From: Streptomyces sp. SLBN-118
GTDB lineage: Bacteria > Actinomycetota > Actinomycetes > Streptomycetales > Streptomycetaceae
DNA: 64,000 bases
Direction: 5' to 3'
NCBI RefSeq assembly: GCF_006715635.1
Contig: NZ_VFNP01000002.1
Coordinates: 434,001 to 498,000, forward strand
Shown here: positions 8,485 through 16,595 of the stretch, in pieces
Numbering within the stretch: the first letter of the stretch is position 1
Layout of the letters: every line of letters starts with the position of its first letter
Notes under the pieces: generated by a model
Database searches by the model: none
What the model saw: the letters and a program-made list of their open reading frames with translations, nothing else
Told to the model about the DNA's origin: nothing
Position numbers and translations under genes: made by a program

Positions 8485-10164
8485 ATGGCCGTCACGACGC
8501 CGACCCACGACACGGCACCCGCCGAAGCCGTAGGGCCGCTGATCCGCGGCATCTCCGTGCTGCGTGACATCACTGAAGCGGGCGGCGCGATGACCGTGAG
8601 CGAGCTCGTACGCTCCACCGGCCTCGCCCGCTCCACCGTCGACCGGATCGCCGCCACCCTGGCGCGCATGGGCTACCTCCGGCTGGACGGGTCCCGTGTC
8701 GTCCTCTCACCGCGGCTGCTGGAACTCGCCAACGCCTACCTGGCCGCCATCCGGCTGCCGGGACTGCTCGGCCCGCTCGCCGAGACGCTTGCCGAGGAAC
8801 TCGACGAGTCCGTGTCCCTGGCCGTACCGGACGGTGACGGTATCCGCTTCGTGCATCAGACCACCCGGCGGCGGGCCATGTCCCTCACCTTCCGTATCGG
8901 GGATCTGCTGCCGGCAGAACGCACCGCGCAGGGAACGGTGTTCGCCGCGTACTGGAGCGAGGAGGAGTGGTCGCACTGGCATGCGCGGCGGGCCGCCGAC
9001 CCGCACGGCCACGCCTTCCTGCCCGCTCTGCCGCCTCCCCACGCGGCCGTTGACGGGCCCGCCTTCGAAGAGCGCGCCGCACAGGCGCGCACCCGGGGCT
9101 GGGCCGTGGACGACCAGCTGATCGAGCCGGGACTGATTGCCCTCGCACTGCCGGTCCGGGCTCCCGACGGCGAAGTGGTCTGCGCGGTGAGCACGGTGAG
9201 CCACACCAGCCGCCACAGCACCGAGTCGCTGCGGCAATCGCTGCTGCCGCGGGCGCGCGATGCCGTGGCCGCGATGGAAGAGCGCCTGCGCGAGAGCCAC
9301 CCGGCCAAGGCGGAGGAGCGGGCCGACCGGCGGCGGGCAGCCGGACTCGCCGACTGGACCAGCGCCTCCAAGCAGGAACTCGGCGCGGAGTTCGTGGAAT
9401 CGCTCGCGCGCGGCCTCACGACGATCACCGCCTTCGGGGACGGCAGGGCGGAGCTGACTCTCGCAGCGATCGCCGAGGCCACCGGGCTCGCACGCGCCAC
9501 CGCCCGCCGCGCCCTCATCACACTGAAGCACCTTGGGTACGTCGAGGCACGGGATCGGACGTTCCGCCTCACCCCGAGCGTGCTCGCCCTCGGCTGTCCG
9601 CTCCTGTCGCGCACCACACTCTCCGAGATCGCCTCACCTCATCTGGCCACCCTCGTCCAGCAGGTGCACGACTCTGCGTCCCTGGCGGTGCTCGGCGGCG
9701 ACTCCATCCAGTACACGGCCCGCGTCGCCACCGGCCGGATCATGAGCGTCAACATCCAGATCGGTACGAGATTCCCGGCGTACGCGGCGTCCATGGGCCG
9801 CGTCCTGCTGGCCGACCTGCCACCGCAGGAACGCGCCTCCCGATTGGAGCGCACCGAACGTCGGGCGCTGACACCCCGGACCGTCACTGGTCTGCCGGAA
9901 CTCGAAGCGGTCCTGGAGCGCGTGGCGGCAGAGGGATACGCGCTGGTCGACGAGGAACTCGAAGAGGGCCTGCGCTCACTGGCCGTACCAGTGCGCGATC
10001 CCGAGGGACGAGCCGTCGCCGCCGTGAACGTCGCCATGCACAGCAGCCGCCGCACGGTTCAGCAGTGCCTGACCGAGGTCCTTCCCGAACTGCGGGCGAC
10101 CGCCGCCAGGATCGAGGCCGACCTGCACATCGCGGGGCGCTTCGCACGGATCCCGACGGCCTGA
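8485..10164 (+). CDS. Fused tandem IclR-family regulator, probable pca operon regulator
   Basis: 559 residues, twice the normal IclR length, because two full IclR units are fused: winged HTH 1 (about 15-75, VSELVRSTGLARSTVDRIAA) with effector domain 1 (about 85-260), then HTH 2 (about 305-365, LAAIAEATGLARATARRALI) with effector domain 2 (about 375-555, ending in ALVDEELEEGLRSLAVPVRD). Family knowledge: IclR proteins of this group sense aromatic acids such as protocatechuate or beta-ketoadipate and control pca/pob genes. It diverges from pcaIJF. ATG 8485 is preferred over an upstream in-frame start because GGAGG sits six bases before it and the HTH follows. The covalent duplication means one chain could act as a pseudo-dimer (inference). 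Confidence 0.88.
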   Translation: MAVTTPTHDTAPAEAVGPLIRGISVLRDITEAGGAMTVSELVRSTGLARSTVDRIAATLARMGYLRLDGSRVVLSPRLLELANAYLAAIRLPGLLGPLAETLAEELDESVSLAVPDGDGIRFVHQTTRRRAMSLTFRIGDLLPAERTAQGTVFAAYWSEEEWSHWHARRAADPHGHAFLPALPPPHAAVDGPAFEERAAQARTRGWAVDDQLIEPGLIALALPVRAPDGEVVCAVSTVSHTSRHSTESLRQSLLPRARDAVAAMEERLRESHPAKAEERADRRRAAGLADWTSASKQELGAEFVESLARGLTTITAFGDGRAELTLAAIAEATGLARATARRALITLKHLGYVEARDRTFRLTPSVLALGCPLLSRTTLSEIASPHLATLVQQVHDSASLAVLGGDSIQYTARVATGRIMSVNIQIGTRFPAYAASMGRVLLADLPPQERASRLERTERRALTPRTVTGLPELEAVLERVAAEGYALVDEELEEGLRSLAVPVRDPEGRAVAAVNVAMHSSRRTVQQCLTEVLPELRATAARIEADLHIAGRFARIPTA

Positions 10165-10167
10165 GAC

Positions 10168-10190
10168 GGGCCCTGGAGCGCGCCAGGCCC
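10168..10190. terminator. Hairpin between convergent genes
   Basis: GGGCCCTGG (10168-10176) faces CCAGGCCC (10183-10190) across a 6-base loop, with one unpaired base. It starts three bases after the stop of the IclR gene and serves the convergent DUF2071 gene as well. Confidence 0.5.
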
Positions 10191-10200
10191 GCGGGGACAC

Positions 10201-10965
10201 TCAGGGGGTAGGGATACCGCCGGGTCGGGCCGGGCGGCCGAACTGCACGGGGACTCCAGGCGAATAGAGCACGCTCACCGGTTCTCCCGCCGGTTCGGCC
10301 AGTCCTGCCGCCCTCACCAGGTCCTCGTCACACTCGATGAGCTCGCCCCGGTGCAGGGGCCAGCGCGGATGCGTGTTGGGCAGGTATACCGACCGGCCGA
10401 AGAACGTGCTGTGCATGCCCCAGCGGGCGGTCAGGAAGTGTTCCAGCTCGCTGGGGTCCTCGACCCGGTCCCCGATCCGCAGGGCAATCCGGCTGTGCGC
10501 GCCTCGCGGTCCCGGCCAGCGCCGCGTGCTGGTGCAGGTGAGTACGTCTCCATCCCTCCGGATCGACATGCGTGACCACATGTACGGCAGCCGGAAAGCC
10601 GCTCGTGCGACCGCCACCGGGATCAGCCGGGAGGCGTCGAGCGACCGGAAGACCACCCCGCGCCGTCCATGGGCATCGACCGAGTAGAGACGGACGTTGG
10701 TCTCGGGAAAAGTGCCCAGGTAGGGGACGCCGGGGAGGCGGAACCAGCCCACCCGGTGCATCCGGAACGCGACAAGTCCGATGTAGGTGACCCCGTGGAG
10801 GGTGTCGGGAACCGTTCCGGGCGGCAGGAGCGGCGCCACGTCCGCCGGATCGGCCGCCCAGTGCAGGAAAGCCAGGTCCAGCCACGACTGCGTGAGCAGC
10901 GGGCTCACCTCGAGGTGCGGCGAGTCCGCGGTTATGGACTGGGGAGGACGTGGGGTCTGAAGCAC
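10201..10965 (-). CDS. DUF2071 / YqjF-like protein
   Basis: 254 residues matching the YqjF/DUF2071 family: SWLDLAFLHWAADPADVAPLLPPG near the N-terminus, then YIGLVAFRM, PETNVRLY, GVVFRSLDASR and the C-terminal FLTARWGMHS and HPRWPLHRGEL blocks. The fold is related to acetoacetate decarboxylase, but the catalytic role of the family is not established. GTG start at 10965. It sits alone, convergent with the regulator and 89 bp from the flavoprotein gene of the phenolic-lipid operon, which is on the same strand upstream. Link to either module is unproven. Confidence 0.82.
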   Translation of the reverse strand: MLQTPRPPQSITADSPHLEVSPLLTQSWLDLAFLHWAADPADVAPLLPPGTVPDTLHGVTYIGLVAFRMHRVGWFRLPGVPYLGTFPETNVRLYSVDAHGRRGVVFRSLDASRLIPVAVARAAFRLPYMWSRMSIRRDGDVLTCTSTRRWPGPRGAHSRIALRIGDRVEDPSELEHFLTARWGMHSTFFGRSVYLPNTHPRWPLHRGELIECDEDLVRAAGLAEPAGEPVSVLYSPGVPVQFGRPARPGGIPTP

Positions 10966-11054
10966 CCCGTCAGCATCTCAGAGCCCCCTCGCCCGCCGGG
11001 CCGGGGTCGCGATCGGGCTCCTGGGCTGCGCCTACCGCAGTGCGTGTACCGCCG

Positions 11055-12071
11055 CTACTGCAATGCGTGTACGGCCGCCCGGAAGACAGCCGGGACACGG
11101 TGTGCCGCGGGAACGATCAGGCGGGCCGTGGCGGGATACCGGGCGGCTCGCAGCAGACCCTCGGTGAGCAGACGGTGACTCCGAGTCAGCCGCGCCCACT
11201 GCGATGGATAGTCCTGAGGGCGGCCGGCGGCCAGACACCGAACGGCGGCCGCGGCCGTCGCCATGGCCAGGGCGACACCCTCACCCGTCAGGGCATCGAC
11301 ATAGCCGGCCGCGTCACCGACGAGCAGGGTGCGCCCGTACCACTGGGTCCGTGCCCGCTGCCGCAAGGGCCCGGCGCCGCGTACCGAATGCGCCTCCCGG
11401 TCCCGGAGCACCTCGGCGAGTACGGGAAATCCCGCCAGGTGCTCCTCGTAGGAGCGACGATGGCGGCTGAGCACGGCGACCCCCACCAGGTTGTCACCGA
11501 CCGGCGTCACATACGCCTCACCGTGGCTGGACCAGTGGACTTCCACGAAGTCGGCCCACGGCGCGATGCAGTAGTGGCGCCGCAGGCCGTAGCGGCGATG
11601 TCCCGCGCCCCCGGGACGGTCCAGGCCGAGCCCACGGCGCAACGGTGAGTGAAGGCCGTCGGCGGCGATCAGCCAACGCGCCGTCAGCCCCGCAGCCGTG
11701 ACGCGGTCGTGGCTCTGGTGGACCTCCCCCACCTTGCCGGGCACGATCTTCACCCCGCTGTCCAGGGCCCGTTGATGGAGGGCGTCGTGCAGCTCCGTCC
11801 GCCGTACGCCGAGCCCTGGGCGGCCCCGGAACGTCGCCTCGGCGCGACGCACACCGTCGAGGTAGCGGATCCCGCGCAGGTCGCGGCCCGCCACCTCGAC
11901 ACCCAGCGAACGCAGCGCCGCCACACCGCTGGGCATGATCCCCTCGCCGCACGCCTTGTCGACGGGAGCGGCGCGCGGCTCGACGACCACGGCTTCCATC
12001 CCCGCCGCGGCAGTATGGATCGCGGCCGCCAGCCCGGCTGGGCCTCCGCCCGCGATCAGCACGTCGATCAC
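11055..12071 (-). CDS. FAD-dependent monooxygenase of a phenolic-lipid (srsC-like) operon
   Basis: 338 residues. N-terminal FAD fold DVLIAGGGPAGLAAAI, central LIAADGLHSPLRRGLGLD (DG motif) and GRTLLVGDAAGYVDALTGEG (GD motif) place it with geranylgeranyl-reductase/UbiH-type flavoproteins. It is the third gene of a set: type III PKS, ICMT-like methyltransferase, flavoprotein. Its GTG start at 12071 overlaps the methyltransferase stop (GTGA). Known precedent: in the S. griseus srsABC operon the flavoprotein SrsC hydroxylates methylated alkylresorcinols en route to alkylquinones. By position and family the same job is inferred here. A reductase role is the alternative. Confidence 0.8.
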   Translation of the reverse strand: MIDVLIAGGGPAGLAAAIHTAAAGMEAVVVEPRAAPVDKACGEGIMPSGVAALRSLGVEVAGRDLRGIRYLDGVRRAEATFRGRPGLGVRRTELHDALHQRALDSGVKIVPGKVGEVHQSHDRVTAAGLTARWLIAADGLHSPLRRGLGLDRPGGAGHRRYGLRRHYCIAPWADFVEVHWSSHGEAYVTPVGDNLVGVAVLSRHRRSYEEHLAGFPVLAEVLRDREAHSVRGAGPLRQRARTQWYGRTLLVGDAAGYVDALTGEGVALAMATAAAAVRCLAAGRPQDYPSQWARLTRSHRLLTEGLLRAARYPATARLIVPAAHRVPAVFRAAVHALQ

Positions 12072-12613
12072 GTCCGTACGCCCGCTGCCGTCGTTGCTGT
12101 GGCTGAAGTCGCGAGCGCCAGCGCCCCGTCCTCGCACCGGATGCGGACCGCCATGAGCACGGCGTTGAGCACCGTGAAGGCGAGGGCGGTCGCCCACGCG
12201 CCATGGACCAGTGGCAGGGCCAGCCCCTCGGCGGCGACCGCCACATAGTTCGGGTGGCGCAGCCATCGGTAGGGCCCGCCGGTCACCGGGGGAAGGCCCG
12301 GGACGACGATGACGCGGGTGTTCCACCGATGTCCGAGCGTACGGATGCACCACCACCGCAACGCCTGAGCGGCCACTACCACGGCCGCCATGGTCCAGCC
12401 GACCAGCGGCAGGAACGGGCGGCCGGCCAGCCGCACTTCGGCCAGAGCCCCCACCAGCAGGGCGGTGTGCAGAGCGACCATGGCCGGGTAGTGCCCTCTG
12501 CCGGTTTCGATGCCGCCGCGTGCCCGGCTCCAGCGGGTGTTGCGCAGCGCCACGGCGAGTTCGGCGAGTCGCTCGGCCGCGACGGCCAGCACCCCGGCGG
12601 TGTACCAGATCAC
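12068..12613 (-). CDS. Isoprenylcysteine carboxyl methyltransferase-type membrane methyltransferase (srsB-like)
   Basis: 181 residues with several hydrophobic helices (for example VGWTMAAVVVAAQALRWWCI and TALAFTVLNAVLMAV). The family signature is present: GHRWNTRVIVVPG, then VTGGPYRWLRHPNYVAVAAEG, the SAM-binding RHPNY segment. It lies 13 bp after the type III PKS gene and overlaps the flavoprotein by four bases, so all three are surely one operon. By analogy with SrsB it would O-methylate the alkylresorcinol made by the PKS in the membrane. Protein prenylcysteine methylation is not expected in bacteria. Confidence 0.82.
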   Translation of the reverse strand: MIWYTAGVLAVAAERLAELAVALRNTRWSRARGGIETGRGHYPAMVALHTALLVGALAEVRLAGRPFLPLVGWTMAAVVVAAQALRWWCIRTLGHRWNTRVIVVPGLPPVTGGPYRWLRHPNYVAVAAEGLALPLVHGAWATALAFTVLNAVLMAVRIRCEDGALALATSATATTAAGVRT

Positions 12614-12625
12614 GAATCCTCCGAA

Positions 12626-13681
12626 CTACCAGCGCAGCAGCACCAGTTCGCAGCAGAACCCCGGTCCCATGGCCAGCAGCAGACCGGGCGTTCCCGGTTC
12701 GGGGCGCCTGTGCACCAGGGTGTCCCGAAGGACATGCAGGACCGAGGACGAGGACAGGTTGCCTACGTCGGCGAGCGAGCGCCAGGTGACGTCGAGGGCG
12801 CCGTCGCGCAGGCAGAGGACGTCGGAGACGGCTTCCAGGACTTTGGGGCCTCCGGGATGGCATACCCAGTGGGCCACATCCTTCGGTTTGAGGCCGTGCT
12901 CCTCCAGGAATCCTTCGACGTCGTCGGCGAGGTACCGGCGGACGACATCGGGGATGGCAGCGTCGAGCACCACGCCGAAGCCGGAACTCCGGATGTCCCA
13001 TCCCATGAGGCCTTCGGTGTCCGGGTACATGCGACTGCGGGTGGCCACCACCTCGGGGCCGGCTGCCCGGTTCGCCTTTTCGCCGACGGCGACCACGGCT
13101 GCCGCACCGTCACCGAACAGCGCGGTCGCCACCAGGTTGGCGGGCCTCGTGTCGTTGCGCTGGAAGGTGAGGGAACACAGCTCGACGGACAGGAGCACCG
13201 CTACGTGGTCGGGCCGGCCGAGCAGGTAGTCGTGCAGCCTGGCCACACCGGCGGCCCCGGCGACGCAGCCCAGACCGAAGACCGGTAGCCGCTTCACGTC
13301 CGGCCGCAGGCCAAGACGCCCGACGAGCCGCGCGTCGACGGAGGGCGCGGCCACTCCCGTGACCGAGGTGAACATCAGCAGGTCGACATCGCTGGGCCGC
13401 AGCCCCGCCGTCCGCAGCGCACCGCGGACCACCTCGGCACCCAGGTTCGTGGCCGCGGTGATGAACACGTCGTTGGCTGCGCCAAGGCCGTCCAGCTCGC
13501 CGTAGCGATCCAGGGGCAGCACCGTATGCCGGGTGCGCACCCGCGCGTTCTCGTGAACGCGATCGAGGACACGCCGGTCGGCGCCCGGTGGCAGGCAGGT
13601 GCGAGCCACCATGTCGGTGATTTCGCGCTGGGTGTGGCGATGGGGCGCCAGGGTCCCGTGAACAGCCGCGATCCGGGTCAT
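12626..13681 (-). CDS. Type III polyketide synthase (alkylresorcinol synthase-like, srsA-like)
   Basis: 351 residues, normal for a chalcone-synthase-like homodimer. The catalytic triad is visible: Cys139 in VFGLGCVAGAAG, His275 in VCHPGGPK and Asn308 in LADVGNLSSSSVL; the terminal MGPGF loop is also present. Such enzymes condense a fatty acyl or aromatic starter with malonyl-CoA units. The downstream methyltransferase and flavoprotein point to an SrsA-type alkylresorcinol synthase; the 1,3,6,8-tetrahydroxynaphthalene synthase RppA is the main alternative, usually paired with a cytochrome P450 that is absent here. Start ATG 13681. Upstream, 38 bp away, is a perfect 18-bp palindrome. Confidence 0.9.
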   Translation of the reverse strand: MTRIAAVHGTLAPHRHTQREITDMVARTCLPPGADRRVLDRVHENARVRTRHTVLPLDRYGELDGLGAANDVFITAATNLGAEVVRGALRTAGLRPSDVDLLMFTSVTGVAAPSVDARLVGRLGLRPDVKRLPVFGLGCVAGAAGVARLHDYLLGRPDHVAVLLSVELCSLTFQRNDTRPANLVATALFGDGAAAVVAVGEKANRAAGPEVVATRSRMYPDTEGLMGWDIRSSGFGVVLDAAIPDVVRRYLADDVEGFLEEHGLKPKDVAHWVCHPGGPKVLEAVSDVLCLRDGALDVTWRSLADVGNLSSSSVLHVLRDTLVHRRPEPGTPGLLLAMGPGFCCELVLLRW

Positions 13682-13718
13682 CCGGCTTGCCGCCTTGGAG
13701 GCATCATGGGCCCATTCT

Positions 13719-13763
13719 TAGCCCGCGCGCGGGCTAGGAACACCTGAAGTAGCCCGTGCGGCT
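13719..13763. promoter_or_regulatory. Palindromic operator in the divergent PKS / ubiA gap
   Basis: Bases 13719-13736 are a perfect 18-bp palindrome (TAGCCCGCGCGCGGGCTA). A degenerate second copy starts at 13750 (TAGCCCGTGCGGCT), 31 bp or about three helical turns away. It sits between the divergent PKS operon and the UbiA gene and could control both. No regulator is encoded nearby. Confidence 0.6.
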
Positions 13764-13801
13764 GTCATGCTGGTGCGCGGCGGAGTGCCTACGATCACAC
13801 G

Positions 13802-14671
13802 ATGGGCACCATGGACCGGTCACCCGTATACGCCCCGGCCTCGTGGCCTCTGCGCCCCGCGGTCGGGCTCGCTCTGTCCTGTCATCCGGGGCCGGTGGTC
13901 GCGGTGACCGTCCTGGCCACCGGACTGGCCGTCAGCGCCCGCCTCGGCGGCCCCCGTTGCGCCCTGGTCGGCGCGGCCGTGCTGGCGGGACAGCTCTCGG
14001 TGGGCTGGTGCAACGACGCCTTCGACGCCGGGCGCGACGCCGCGGTCGGCCGCCGGGGGAAACCTGCGGCCGACGGTTCTGTGGGCCCCGGTGCGGTGTG
14101 GGCTGCGGCGTTCGCCGCCCTCCTGCTGTGTGTGCCGCTGTCGCTGGCCTGCGGCCCCGCCGCCGGTACGGTGCACCTCGCCGCGGTCGCGGCGGCATGG
14201 GCGTACAACGTGAAGCTCAAGGCGACGGTGCTGTCCTGGCTCCCGTATGCGATCGGATTCGGCAGCCTCCCGGCGGTCGTCACCCTGAGCATGCCCGGTC
14301 GTCCCTGGCCGGCGTGGTGGGCCGTCACGGCCGGAGCGCTCCTCGGCATCGCGGCCCATCTGGGCGACGTACTCCCGGACATCCCGGACGATCTGAGGAC
14401 CGGCGTACGCGGACTGCCGCACCGGCTGGGCATCCCCGGCACCCGGCTGCTGCTGCCGGTCCCCCTGGTGGCGGCATCGGCGGTCCTGGCCCTTGGGCCC
14501 CCGGGACCGCCGGGCGCATGGGGAGCCGCCACGCTGTTCGCGGCAGCGCCGACAGCGGCCGCGGGACTCGCACTTGGCCGGTACTGGCGCAAGGCGGCCT
14601 TCGCGGGGACGGTCGCGGTGGCGGCGGCCGATGTGGCACTGCTCCTGGCGCGCGGTACCGCCCTTTCATGA
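13802..14671 (+). CDS. UbiA-family prenyltransferase
   Basis: 289 residues, strongly hydrophobic with eight or nine likely membrane helices. Both Asp-rich motifs of intramembrane prenyltransferases are present: NDAFDAGRD (NDxxDxxxD type) and GDVLPDIPDD. These bind the magnesium-diphosphate of an isoprenoid donor. It is divergent from the phenolic-lipid operon and shares its 120-bp regulatory gap, so it may prenylate the phenolic product (inference); homologues act on chlorophyll, menaquinone or aromatic acids. ATG 13811 is an alternative start. Its stop is 18 bp from the convergent polX stop. Confidence 0.85.
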   Translation: MGTMDRSPVYAPASWPLRPAVGLALSCHPGPVVAVTVLATGLAVSARLGGPRCALVGAAVLAGQLSVGWCNDAFDAGRDAAVGRRGKPAADGSVGPGAVWAAAFAALLLCVPLSLACGPAAGTVHLAAVAAAWAYNVKLKATVLSWLPYAIGFGSLPAVVTLSMPGRPWPAWWAVTAGALLGIAAHLGDVLPDIPDDLRTGVRGLPHRLGIPGTRLLLPVPLVAASAVLALGPPGPPGAWGAATLFAAAPTAAAGLALGRYWRKAAFAGTVAVAAADVALLLARGTALS

Positions 14672-14689
14672 CTGGGGCATCAACACCAA

Positions 14690-16423
14690 CTACGCCCCGG
14701 CACCACCCTTGCGCAGGAACCGGCGCAGCTTCGTGAGCGGCCATGTGTTGATGACGTCGTCCTTGGTCAGCCATCCGCGCTGCGCCGTGCCCACCCCGTA
14801 GCGCATGTAGGGCAGATGCGTGGTGGAGTGCGCGTCCGAGTTCACCGCGAACTTCACGCCGTACCGCTTCGCGCGCAGGATGTCCTCGTCGCAGAGGTCC
14901 AGACGCTCCGGATGCGCGTTGATCTCCAGAGCGGTGCCCGTCCTCGCGCAGGCTTCGAAGACCGCGTCGAAGTCGGCGTCGATGCCGGGGCGCTTGCCGA
15001 TCCGGCGCGTGGTGGGGTGGCCGATGACGGCCACGTACGGGTTCTCGCAGGCACGGACCAGCCGACGCGTGAGCGCCTGCCGGCTCTGGTTGAAATGTGA
15101 ATGGACGGAGGCCACGCACAGGTCGAAGCCCTCCAGGAAGTCGCCGGGCCAGTCGACCTCCCCGTCGGGACCGATGTTGAGCTCGGTGCCGTGCAGAAGC
15201 CGCATCCCATGGTGCTTCCGGTCGAGTTCGCGTACGCGTTCACGCTGCGCCAGGATCTTCTCCTCGGTCATGCGCTGCATGTACAGGTTCGGGGCGTGGT
15301 CGGTGATCGCGTAGTACGCGTAGCCGCGGCCGGCAGCGGCGGAAACCATGTCCTCCAGCGGGGCGAGGCCGTCGGTGAGGTCGGTGTGGGTGTGCAGGTC
15401 GCCCCGGATGTCGTTCTCGGCCAGCAGGTCGGGGAGTTCGCCGCGCAGTCCTGCCGCGATCTCCCCCCGGTCCTCACGCAGGGGCGGCGGAATCCAGGGC
15501 AGGCCGAGCCTGGCGTAGATGTCCTCCTCCGTGTCCGAGGTGATCAGCTTGCCGCTCTTGGCGTGGAAGAGCCCGTACTCGGAGAGCTTGAGCTTGTGGC
15601 GCACGGCGATCTCGCGGGTGCGGATGTTGTGCGCCTTGGATCCGGTGAAGTACTGCAGTCCCGCTCCCCAGGACTCCGGTGGGAGGACCCGCAGATCCAC
15701 CTGGAGGCCCTTGGTGGTACGGATGGACGTCTTCTTCTCGCCGTGCGCGATGACCTCGGCCGTGTGGGGAAGGCCGCTCAGAGCCTCCATGAAGGGTGCC
15801 GACCGCTCCGCGGCAACCAGGACGTCGATGTCACCGATCGTCTCCCTCATCCGGCGCAGTGATCCCGCGTACGTGCACCGTTCGCATCCGGGGATCCGTG
15901 ACAGGTCGGAGACGATCTGCTCCGCAATGTCCATGGCGGCGCCGATGAGGATGCGGCCGCCGCCGGCCTTCTGCATCAGGGAGATGCCGTGGAGGATGTT
16001 CTCCTCGGTCTTCTCGCCGAAGCCCTTCAGGTCGCGCAGTTTCTCCGCATGGATGGCGTCCAGCAGCTGGTCCACGGAGGAGATGCCCAGCTCCTCGTAA
16101 AGGACCATGGCCTTCTTGGGCCCGAGCATGGGGATGGTGATCAGCTCGCGGACGCCGGCGGGAATCGACGTCCGGGTCTCCTCGATGGTGGCGACTTGGC
16201 CGGATTGCAGATACTCGGCGATCTTGTCGGCGATCGACTTGCCGACGCTGGGGATGTCCCGCAGGGCCTTGGCGTCGAGCTTCGAGACGTCCGCGTGGTA
16301 GCCGCCGACGGCGCGGGCGGCCTTTTCGTAGGCGCGTGCCTTGAAGGCGTCGCCGCCACTGATCGCGATGAGGTCGGCGTACTCCTGGAGGAGTGACTCG
16401 ACCTCCTCGTTGGCTCGGACCAT
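14690..16423 (-). CDS. polX: Family X DNA polymerase with PHP domain
   Basis: 577 residues, the standard size of bacterial PolX. Order: helix-hairpin-helix region (about 1-130; IPSVGKSIADKI, ITIPMLGPKKA, LKGFGEKTEENIL), polymerase-beta-like nucleotidyltransferase core (about 160-310; GSLRRMRETIGDIDVLV with its DxD metal pair, and LQVDLRVLP giving the third Asp), and a C-terminal PHP phosphoesterase (about 335-570; GDLHTHTDLTDG, ITDHAPNLYM, GTELNIGPDG, NSDAHSTTHLPY). Family role: gap filling and 3' end trimming in base-excision or end-joining repair. All visible catalytic residues are intact. A Ku gene lies 24 kb away, so repair functions are not clustered. Confidence 0.93.
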   Translation of the reverse strand: MVRANEEVESLLQEYADLIAISGGDAFKARAYEKAARAVGGYHADVSKLDAKALRDIPSVGKSIADKIAEYLQSGQVATIEETRTSIPAGVRELITIPMLGPKKAMVLYEELGISSVDQLLDAIHAEKLRDLKGFGEKTEENILHGISLMQKAGGGRILIGAAMDIAEQIVSDLSRIPGCERCTYAGSLRRMRETIGDIDVLVAAERSAPFMEALSGLPHTAEVIAHGEKKTSIRTTKGLQVDLRVLPPESWGAGLQYFTGSKAHNIRTREIAVRHKLKLSEYGLFHAKSGKLITSDTEEDIYARLGLPWIPPPLREDRGEIAAGLRGELPDLLAENDIRGDLHTHTDLTDGLAPLEDMVSAAAGRGYAYYAITDHAPNLYMQRMTEEKILAQRERVRELDRKHHGMRLLHGTELNIGPDGEVDWPGDFLEGFDLCVASVHSHFNQSRQALTRRLVRACENPYVAVIGHPTTRRIGKRPGIDADFDAVFEACARTGTALEINAHPERLDLCDEDILRAKRYGVKFAVNSDAHSTTHLPYMRYGVGTAQRGWLTKDDVINTWPLTKLRRFLRKGGAGA

Positions 16424-16595
16424 ACCTTCATGGTGCTCCGGTACGGCCGGGGAGGCACTCCTGGGAGCGGCTGCATCGGCTCACCTGCCCGTACCCGAGG
16501 GATCGAACACAAGATCCGTTCATCTCATCTTACTTCTCGAGATGATCGCCTTGGATATCTGATGTCCATGAATACCCGATACACTGCCGCCGCAA

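Noticed and set aside
11055..13001. A 648-codon minus-strand frame across the flavoprotein, methyltransferase and PKS genes
   Set aside because: Only the last 338 codons carry a flavoprotein; upstream it runs antisense-frame through two clear genes with their own starts.
16525..16545. TCATCT/AGATGA inverted repeat before the kinase gene
   Set aside because: Six-base arms with a nine-base loop are common; no promoter fit was found around it.
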